A DNA stretch of 5,270 bases from contig CAMLLF010000335.1 of assembly GCA_946480705.1 (NCBI GenBank), forward strand, positions 1-5,270. The letters are read 5' to 3'. The notes under the pieces were generated by a model that was not told the origin of the DNA, did no database searches, and worked only from the letters and a program-made list of their open reading frames with translations. Below are positions 1 to 5,270 of this stretch, one piece after another. This DNA comes from an uncultured Lysobacteraceae bacterium (lineage in GTDB: Bacteria > Pseudomonadota > Gammaproteobacteria > Xanthomonadales > Rhodanobacteraceae). How positions within the stretch are numbered: position 1 is the first letter of the stretch; each line of letters begins with the position of its first letter. The position numbers and the translations under genes are program-made.

Positions 1-2065
1 GCTGTGCGAGCGCGGGCCAGCGCGCGACGACGCGTGTGCGTTCCTGCGCGGCGCGGCAGCCGCCGCTGAGGCGGCGGCCGGTACGGGCGTCGATGCGCAG
101 CGACAGGCGCGCGGCGTGCCAGGCCGTGGCTTCGCGCTCGGGCAGGGTCGGCGGAATCGTGCCGGCCAGCACGAGCGCGCTGCGTTTTTCCTGGCAGAGC
201 TGCGGCTGCCCGGGTTCGGGCGCGGTGCCGAGCGGCCAGCAGATATCCAGTTCGGTAACTGTGGAAGGTGGTACTGCCGGCGCGGCGTCCTCGGCGGCGC
301 GCGGCAGGCTGTCGACCGCCTGGAACAGCAGCGGCAGCGCGGTCACGGCGCCGTACTGGCCCGGCACCGGCGTGCCGTCGGGACGGCCGACCCAGACGCC
401 GAGCGTGTAGCGGCGCGTCGTGCCGAGCGCCCAGGCGTCGCGGAATCCGTACGAGGTGCCGGTCTTCCAGGCGAGCCGCGCGCGGCGTCCCGGATCGAAC
501 GTGTCGCGGCTCTGGCCCGGGCGCGGATTCGCTTCGAGCACGCTGCGCACGATGTGCGCCGCGCCCGGGCTCAGCAGGCGGCGTTCGACGAGCGCATCGG
601 CGGCGCGCAGGCGCACGTGCGCGGCGAGGCCGCCGCGGTTGAACGCCGCGTAGGCGCCGACGAGGTCTTCGAGCGTCGCACCGGTGCCGCCGAGGATCAG
701 CGCGAGATTCGGGCTCGCGCCGCGCGGCCATTGCAGATTCAGCCCGCCGTTGGCCAGCCGCGCGGCGAAGCGTGCGGCGCCGACGCGATCGAGCAGGTCG
801 ACCGCCGGCACGTTCAGCGACAGCCGCAGCGCGTCGGCGGCGCTGACCGGACCGTTGAACGCCTGGTCGAAGTTGCCCGGGCGATAGCCGCCGAAGGACT
901 GCGGCGCGTCGACGAGCAGGCTCTCGGAGTGGATCAGCCCGTCGTCGAGCGCGAGGCCGTAGAGAAGCGGCTTCAGCGTCGAACCCGGCGAGCGCGAGGC
1001 GCGCACCATGTCGACGTGGCCGAGCCGCTGCGGATCGGCGAACGCGCCGGAGCCGACGTAGGCCAGTGCTTCGAGGCTGGCGTTGTCGACGAGCAGCAGG
1101 GCCGCCGACGTGCGTTCCGGAAGTTTCGCGAGGTAGCCGGCGACGAGCGCTTCCATCGCGGCCTGGCGTTCGCGGTCGATCGTCGAGCGGTTGCCGAGTT
1201 CGCGCGGCGACTCGACGCGCAGGCGCTGCGCGAGCAGCGCGGCCTGCAGCGGCGGATCGAGCGTGCGCGCGGTCACGCGCTCGTGCTGCGCATCCTGCAC
1301 GGTGGCGGCGGTCCAGCGCCCGAGCTCGCGCATGCGCGCGAGCAGCTTGTCGCGATAGCGCTGCGCGAGGTCCGGATGGCGATCGGGACGCAGCCGGCTC
1401 GGCGCCTGGGGCAGCACCGCGAGCAGCGCGGCTTCGGCGTGGCTCAGGTTCGCCGCGGATTTGCCGAGAAAAGCCCAGGACGCGGCCTCGACGCCCTGGA
1501 TCGTGCCGCCGAACGGCGCGTGATTCAGATACAGCGTGAGGATTTCATCCTTGCGCAGATGGGCTTCGAGCTGCAGCGCGCGCAGCACCTGGCGCAGTTT
1601 GCCGAGCGCGCTGCGCGAATGCGGATCGATGATGCGCGCGACCTGCATGGTCAGCGTGGAGCCGCCCGATACGGTGCGACCATGACGCACGCGCTGCACG
1701 ACGGCGCGCGCGAGCGCGAGCGGATTGACGCCGGGATGCATGCGGAACCAGCGGTCCTCGTAGGTCAGCAGCGCGTCGAGGTACAGCGGCGACACCGCGT
1801 CGGGCGCCGTCGGATAGCGCCAGATGCCGTCCGCATCGGGAAACGCGCGCAGCGGCGTGCCGTCGCGCGCGAGCACCACGGTGCTCGCGTTGTCCTCGTC
1901 GGGCAGCGGGAGCGGGAAGAGGAGGTCGAGCGCGACCGCCGCGACGAGGGTTGCGGCGACGCCGACGACGGTGCGGCGCAGCCAGCGACGCCAGCGGGAT
2001 GCGGCTCCCGTCGCCAGGCTTGCCTGGCGAGCCTCCGGGGAGTCGGCGGTGGTCTGCGTTGCCAC
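1..2065 (-). CDS. pbpC: Penicillin-binding protein 1C, bifunctional glycosyltransferase/transpeptidase (3' end cut by window edge)
   Basis: This enzyme polymerises lipid II into glycan strands and cross-links stem peptides on the periplasmic face of the inner membrane. I translated the strand by hand: 688 codons from a GTG start, running off the left edge. A basic cytoplasmic tail (RWRRWLRR, residues 24-31) precedes one hydrophobic anchor at about 32-54. The GT51 glycosyltransferase domain follows: EDRWFRMHPGV with catalytic Glu103, GGSTLTMQ at 134-141, RKDEILTLYLN at 171-181, and the LSHAEAALLAVLPQAPS block near 207-223. The transpeptidase domain has SPGSTLKP with nucleophile Ser362 and Lys365, SLN at 416-418, and KTGTS at 534-538. 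A Cys-containing linker near 590-620 is visible; the C-terminal BiPBP_C domain expected for the family would lie off the window. The start is chosen because a TAG stops the frame at 2080-2078, and the next in-frame GTG (codon 63) would remove the anchor. No good Shine-Dalgarno is visible. All catalytic residues are present, so it should be functional. It is probably cotranscribed with the upstream A2M gene. Confidence 0.95.
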   Translation of the reverse strand, partial: MATQTTADSPEARQASLATGAASRWRRWLRRTVVGVAATLVAAVALDLLFPLPLPDEDNASTVVLARDGTPLRAFPDADGIWRYPTAPDAVSPLYLDALLTYEDRWFRMHPGVNPLALARAVVQRVRHGRTVSGGSTLTMQVARIIDPHSRSALGKLRQVLRALQLEAHLRKDEILTLYLNHAPFGGTIQGVEAASWAFLGKSAANLSHAEAALLAVLPQAPSRLRPDRHPDLAQRYRDKLLARMRELGRWTAATVQDAQHERVTARTLDPPLQAALLAQRLRVESPRELGNRSTIDRERQAAMEALVAGYLAKLPERTSAALLLVDNASLEALAYVGSGAFADPQRLGHVDMVRASRSPGSTLKPLLYGLALDDGLIHSESLLVDAPQSFGGYRPGNFDQAFNGPVSAADALRLSLNVPAVDLLDRVGAARFAARLANGGLNLQWPRGASPNLALILGGTGATLEDLVGAYAAFNRGGLAAHVRLRAADALVERRLLSPGAAHIVRSVLEANPRPGQSRDTFDPGRRARLAWKTGTSYGFRDAWALGTTRRYTLGVWVGRPDGTPVPGQYGAVTALPLLFQAVDSLPRAAEDAAPAVPPSTVTELDICWPLGTAPEPGQPQLCQEKRSALVLAGTIPPTLPEREATAWHAARLSLRIDARTGRRLSGGCRAAQERTRVVARWPALAQ
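2011..2030 (-). repeat. Short hairpin inverted repeat in pbpC codons 12-19
   Basis: Arms TCGCCAGGC (2011-2019) and GCCTGGCGA (2022-2030) are perfect complements around two bases. In mRNA this gives a practical stem of 8 bp with a four-base loop, starting about 35 bases downstream of the GTG start. It lies in the poorly constrained cytoplasmic tail upstream of the membrane anchor. Stable structure this close to a start can lower initiation, but function is inferred only. Confidence 0.55.
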
Positions 2066-2139
2066 GGAAGTTGCCAGCTACGCGGCGTTTCTTTGTGAAG
2101 AATGCGCGGCGTCGCCGGGCTCTGTCGCGGAAACGCCGG
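2066..2139 (-). other. Intergenic gap between the A2M and pbpC genes
   Basis: The 74 bases separate the A2M stop from the pbpC GTG. I see no convincing -35/-10 pair, no purine-rich Shine-Dalgarno within the usual distance of the GTG, and no hairpin followed by a T-run. The short distance and shared strand suggest one transcript with translation of pbpC initiating separately, possibly weakly. An inverted repeat spans most of the gap and is listed separately. Confidence 0.6.
2083..2138 (-). repeat. 9-bp perfect inverted repeat filling the intergenic gap
   Basis: On the minus strand CGGCGTTTC (2138-2130) and GAAACGCCG (2091-2083) are exact reverse complements separated by 38 bases. A smaller CGGC-GAC-GCCG dyad lies inside the loop. 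The second arm ends 17 bases before the pbpC start. No T-run follows, so it is not a standard intrinsic terminator. It could be an RNA structure near the pbpC ribosome-binding site or a chance match in GC-rich DNA. Confidence 0.55.
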
Positions 2140-5100
2140 TCACGGCTGCACTACCGTCACGCGCGCCGGCACGCTGCGTGCGACGCCGCGGATCTGCGGG
2201 CGGTACATGTCCTCGACCGTCGTCGGCGGCACGACGTAGCTGCCTGGCGACACCGCGCGCACGAGGTAGAACACGTGCGCCTTCTGGCCTTGCGCGAGGC
2301 TCAGCGCGGCGACGTAGCGGTCGTCGCGGAACTCCTCGTGCTTCACGTCGGCGGCATAGGTGCGTTCGGCGATCTGCACGCCGTCGACGACGACATCGGC
2401 CCACTGCTTGGCGTCGGTCAGGTTGAAGTTCTCGATTTCGAGTCCGCCGGGCAGCAGGTCGATCAGCAGGGCGTCGCGCATCGTCTCTTTCGATTCGAGT
2501 CTGATGCCGACGATCAGCCCTTCGCCTTCCTTGAGCTCGCCGCCGTCCCACGGCGTGCCGTCGAGCGCGTACCACTGGCGCTGGATGGCGACGACGCTGT
2601 CGTCGGCGGCGGGCGGGGCCTTCGGAATGCCGGCAACGTCTTCGCTGACGTAGAGCGGCGCGGTCGCATCGGGCACGACGCGCACGCCGGCGCGCAGTGC
2701 GGCGGCGTCGAAGCTGCGGCTCCAGATCGGCGCCGGCGCGATCGCTTCATTTGCGCCGCCCAGGGTCAGCGTACCGCCGACCTTCGTATCGCCGCGCGCG
2801 ATCAGCGCCTTGCCGAGCCGCGCGATCGCGCTCTGTTCCTGCGTGCTGAGCCAGAGCCGGTTGCCGGTCTTCTTCGCGATCAGTTCGCGGCCGAGCGCGA
2901 CCACGCTTTCGTCGTACTCGGGCCTGGCGAGATTCGCGCGGTGCGTGAGCGCGACCATGAGTGCTGCGTCGCGCAGGTCGGAACCGTAGTCGCCGAGATA
3001 GCGCGGCCGTTCGACGTTCTTCGCGAACGCTTCGTCGAGCGCCTGGCGGCCGCGCGTCGCGTCGCCGGACAGGCTCAGCGCGATGCCCAGGTGCACGAGC
3101 GGCAGCGCGGTGATGGATTTCGCGCGCTCGTTGTCGAACAGCGTGCGCAGCGTGCCGAGCGGCGCGCGCTGCACGCGTGCGAGCACATAGGCCGACCAGG
3201 CCTGGTCGGCGAAGCGCAGATGATCGGCCTGGTCGAACGCGTAGTAATAGTGGCCGCCCGACAGCAGGTCGTCGTTGATGCGCTTGAGTGCCTTCTGCAG
3301 CACGCTGTCGGGCACGGCGAAGCCGGCGTCGCGCGCATCGAGCAGGAACTCGACGATGTAGGGCGTCAGCAGCGTGTCGACGGCGCCTTCGCCGCCCCAC
3401 ATCGAGAAGTGCCCCGACGGCACCTGCATCGCCGAGATGCGGCTGATCGTGTTGTCGATCATGCGCCGGCGCGCGTCGTCGGGCAGCGGTGTGATGCCGA
3501 GATGCTTCGCGTTGTCGGCGTCGAGCACGAGCACGCCGTAGCCGCGGCTCGCGGTCTGTTCGATGCAGCCGTAGGGATAGCCGAGCAGGCCGCGCACCGA
3601 CGTCGCGAACGGCAGCGGCGGCAGCGCGCTGATGCTCAGGCTCGCATTGACCGAATCGGCGATCAGTCCTTCCATCGCGCCGCTGCCGAGACCGAGCGAC
3701 GTGCCGGGCTGCAGCACCTGCGGCGAGGAGCGGATCACTGCGGGCCAGGCCGGACGCACGGCGATCTCGAATTCGCGGGTGAGCTTGAGTTCGTCCGATT
3801 CGGCGGATACGCGGAATTTGCCGACGCCCATGCCTTCGTCGGCCGACAGCGCGAACTGCAGGGTCTTCTTCGCGCCGTCGGCGAGCGCCTGCGTGCGTGC
3901 CGCGTCGGCGATGCGCAAGGGGGCATCGGCCTCGACGCGCACGCGGAATACGCGTTCCTTCCCTGAGAAATTGCTGAGATCGAGCGTCAGCGTCGCGCCG
4001 TCGCCCGGCGCGAGCACGCGCGGCGTCGATACTTCGGCGACGAGCGGCGCGCGCACGACGGTCTCGGTGTCATTGCCGCCGTAGCGGTCCTCGCCGAATA
4101 CGAGTCCGGTCACGCGCAGCGTGCCGTTGAAGTCGGGCACGGGCAGCTCGAGCTTCGCATGGCCCTGCGCGTCGAGCTTCACCGCGCCGGAGAACAGGTC
4201 GACGGTCTGCACCTTGGCCGTCGGCCGCCGCGCCTGCGGCAGTGCGGACGGCGCCATGTCGCCGCCGTAGCGCAGTTTCGCGAGCGCGCCGTCGAAGCTT
4301 TCGATGAGACGTCCGTAGAGATCGTACGCGTCGATGCCGAGGCGGCGCTGGCCGAAGAACCACGCGACCGCATCGGGCCGCACGAAGCGCGTGATGTTGA
4401 GGATGCCGACGTCGACGGCCGACACGGTGACATACGCGGTCCTGCCCGCGAGCGCCGGGGCCTTGATCTCGACCGGCAGCGGCTGTTCGGGCTTCGCCTG
4501 CGCCGGCGCGCTGATCTCCACGGCGATCTTTCGTTCGGTGCGATCCATGCTCACGTGGGCGGCGCCGACCGCGCGCGCCGGCGTGACCTTGCTTGCGGCG
4601 GAACCGCCGCGCAGCACGAGCGCGCTGACATAGACGTCATGCCGCTCCCAGTCGGCCGTGACCGGAATCTCGAACGTCGTCGCGTCCCTGACCGCGATGG
4701 GCCGCGTGTAGAGCAGCCTGTCGCTTTCGACGAGCAGCAGTCCCGTGCCCGCCTGCGGCGGGGTCACCGTGACCTTCAGCGTGTCGCCGGCGCGGTAATG
4801 CTGCTTGTCGAGCGCGAGCTTGATCTTGTCGGGACGCGCTTCCGTGCCGCGGTTCTCGTCGTCCCAGCTCCAGCCCGCCGTGAACGGATAGCGCAGCGTG
4901 AGTCCGGTCGCCGGATCGAGCACTTCCAGGCGGTAGCCGCCCCATTCGACGGGCAGGTCGACCTTGACGGCCTGGCCGGCCGTCGTCGCGAGGTCGCGCG
5001 TCTCCACCGTGTCGAAACGGCGCGTGTAGTCGAAGCGCCAGCCGCTGGTCTTGTCGTAGCTCCAGTGGTAATTGCGGTTTTCGCGCACGAGGCTCAGCTT

Positions 5101-5270
5101 GAGCCCCTGCGCCGCGAGCAGTTCGCCCTTGTCGTTCGCGCGGATCAGCTCGAAGCCGACGCGCGTGTTCGCGCCGGCGCCGTCCTTCGGATCGAACAGC
5201 GGACGCACGCCGACCAGCGCGTCGGCCGGCCAGACGGTGCGCTTGAGCGTTCGCGTCACGCTGCGCCCGC
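2140..5270 (-). CDS. Bacterial alpha-2-macroglobulin, YfhM-like periplasmic protease trap (5' end cut by window edge)
   Basis: A2M proteins inhibit proteases by covalent trapping: bait cleavage exposes a reactive Cys-Gln thioester. About 1,043 C-terminal residues are visible, ending at TGA 2142-2140. The frame is open to the right edge, and the GTG at 5259 is just an internal valine. Residues below are counted from it. Family blocks in order are SGWRFDYT and VEWGGYRLEV (MG domains, first ~110 residues), AVDVGILNITRF and AYDLYGRLIE (about 285-320), then RYGGD leading into the likely bait stretch (about 335-354). Next come an MG block with PVPDFNGTLRVTGLVFGEDRYGG, YPYGCIEQTASRGYG with thioester Cys565 and Gln568, the helical thioester domain to roughly 800, and a C-terminal MG domain (from about 885) containing LLPGGLEIEN and VEDMYRP. 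E. coli YfhM is an inner-membrane-anchored lipoprotein; the equivalent N-terminus here is off the window. The neighbour pbpC supports this assignment. An N-terminally different A2M subfamily cannot be excluded from a fragment. Confidence 0.94.
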   Translation of the reverse strand, partial: GRSVTRTLKRTVWPADALVGVRPLFDPKDGAGANTRVGFELIRANDKGELLAAQGLKLSLVRENRNYHWSYDKTSGWRFDYTRRFDTVETRDLATTAGQAVKVDLPVEWGGYRLEVLDPATGLTLRYPFTAGWSWDDENRGTEARPDKIKLALDKQHYRAGDTLKVTVTPPQAGTGLLLVESDRLLYTRPIAVRDATTFEIPVTADWERHDVYVSALVLRGGSAASKVTPARAVGAAHVSMDRTERKIAVEISAPAQAKPEQPLPVEIKAPALAGRTAYVTVSAVDVGILNITRFVRPDAVAWFFGQRRLGIDAYDLYGRLIESFDGALAKLRYGGDMAPSALPQARRPTAKVQTVDLFSGAVKLDAQGHAKLELPVPDFNGTLRVTGLVFGEDRYGGNDTETVVRAPLVAEVSTPRVLAPGDGATLTLDLSNFSGKERVFRVRVEADAPLRIADAARTQALADGAKKTLQFALSADEGMGVGKFRVSAESDELKLTREFEIAVRPAWPAVIRSSPQVLQPGTSLGLGSGAMEGLIADSVNASLSISALPPLPFATSVRGLLGYPYGCIEQTASRGYGVLVLDADNAKHLGITPLPDDARRRMIDNTISRISAMQVPSGHFSMWGGEGAVDTLLTPYIVEFLLDARDAGFAVPDSVLQKALKRINDDLLSGGHYYYAFDQADHLRFADQAWSAYVLARVQRAPLGTLRTLFDNERAKSITALPLVHLGIALSLSGDATRGRQALDEAFAKNVERPRYLGDYGSDLRDAALMVALTHRANLARPEYDESVVALGRELIAKKTGNRLWLSTQEQSAIARLGKALIARGDTKVGGTLTLGGANEAIAPAPIWSRSFDAAALRAGVRVVPDATAPLYVSEDVAGIPKAPPAADDSVVAIQRQWYALDGTPWDGGELKEGEGLIVGIRLESKETMRDALLIDLLPGGLEIENFNLTDAKQWADVVVDGVQIAERTYAADVKHEEFRDDRYVAALSLAQGQKAHVFYLVRAVSPGSYVVPPTTVEDMYRPQIRGVARSVPARVTVVQP
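3191..3210 (-). repeat. Perfect 20-bp palindrome inside the A2M gene
   Basis: The half-site GCCGACCAGG (3191-3200) is followed directly by its exact reverse complement (3201-3210), and the symmetry stops at the next base on each side. It encodes the ADQAWSA segment of the thioester domain, a region where an aromatic-containing helix is expected. A partial second copy, GGCCTGGTCG, lies about 25 bases to the right (encoding another Asp-Gln-Ala). It may be a coincidence of codon choice. Confidence 0.6.
3556..3567 (-). other. Thioester motif CIEQ of the A2M protein
   Basis: The codons TGC ATC GAA CAG encode CIEQ in the context YPYGCIEQTASR. In the thioester-containing family, the Cys side chain and the Gln side chain form the internal thioester that captures an attacking protease. 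E. coli and Salmonella proteins carry CLEQ, and the vertebrate form is CGEQ. Ile for Leu is conservative, and both thioester-forming residues are present. The Tyr four residues before the Cys matches the position of a tyrosine that, as I recall, shields the thioester in the Salmonella structure. This makes the protein a thioester-type A2M rather than one of the bacterial paralogs that lack the Cys. Confidence 0.93.
4198..4257 (-). other. Candidate bait region of the A2M protein
   Basis: This stretch of 20 codons lies between the conserved RYGGD block and the next MG block (LFSGAVKLD). It reads as low-complexity, Pro/Ala-rich and basic, with a QARRPTAKV core holding two adjacent arginines and a lysine. 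In YfhM the bait segment occupies the equivalent place, after a similar RFGGD block. Basic residues would suit trypsin-like proteases, but the boundaries here are inferred from position and composition only. Confidence 0.5.

Noticed and set aside
59..78. 8-bp GC stem with TGAG loop (GCCGCCGC/GCGGCGGC) as a terminator
   Set aside because: It lies in pbpC coding sequence encoding an Arg-Arg-Leu-Ser-Gly-Gly-type run and has no T-run. Such stems arise readily from GC-rich codons.
1874..1879. In-frame GTG codons at 63-64 as the pbpC start
   Set aside because: Starting here would delete the basic tail and membrane anchor that class A penicillin-binding proteins need, while the upstream GTG keeps both.
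116..2098. A 660-codon plus-strand open frame across the pbpC region
   Set aside because: It is antisense to a gene with clear PBP1C motifs. Its translation is Arg/Ala/Gly/Glu-rich with no recognisable domain, as expected from high-GC shadow frames.
2078..2575. A 165-codon minus-strand open frame overlapping the 3' end of the A2M gene
   Set aside because: It is an out-of-frame reading of the A2M C-terminal domain with extreme Arg/Ala content and no family resemblance.
1951..3966. A 671-codon plus-strand open frame across the junction and A2M gene
   Set aside because: It is antisense to conserved A2M sequence including the thioester domain, has arginine- and histidine-rich shadow composition, and spans two unrelated genes and their gap.
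5257..5259. GTG as the start of the A2M protein
   Set aside because: The frame stays open to the right edge, and the sequence at this point is already inside an MG domain. Family members have several hundred more N-terminal residues.

Overview
The window is high-GC DNA with two long genes on the minus strand, read right to left, and no room for a third. Codon use is strongly GC-rich at third positions, and both proteins resemble those of beta-proteobacteria. The best guess is a Burkholderiales member (Burkholderia or Paraburkholderia type). That is an inference from protein style and gene order, not from a marker gene.

The right-hand three-fifths (5270 down to 2140) is the C-terminal part of a bacterial alpha-2-macroglobulin (A2M), the family of Escherichia coli YfhM. 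Its N-terminus, and any lipoprotein signal, lies beyond the right edge. The visible part holds macroglobulin-like (MG) domains, a candidate bait region, the thioester motif CIEQ within YPYGCIEQ, the helical thioester domain, and the C-terminal MG domain.

After a 74-base gap the left part (2065 down to 1) encodes penicillin-binding protein 1C (PbpC). This is a class A bifunctional peptidoglycan glycosyltransferase/transpeptidase, with a single N-terminal membrane anchor and all expected catalytic motifs. It runs off the left edge before its C-terminal domain.

The yfhM-pbpC pair is a known conserved arrangement in proteobacteria. The working model is that the periplasmic A2M traps proteases that breach the outer membrane, while PBP1C repairs damaged cell wall. 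I found no undescribed system here. The items most worth a second look are local: a 9-bp dyad filling the intergenic gap, an 8-bp hairpin just inside the pbpC start, a perfect 20-bp palindrome inside the A2M gene, and the lineage-specific bait region. I see no mobile elements, RNA genes, CRISPR arrays or rho-independent terminators. Several very long plus-strand open frames are antisense shadows of the two genes.
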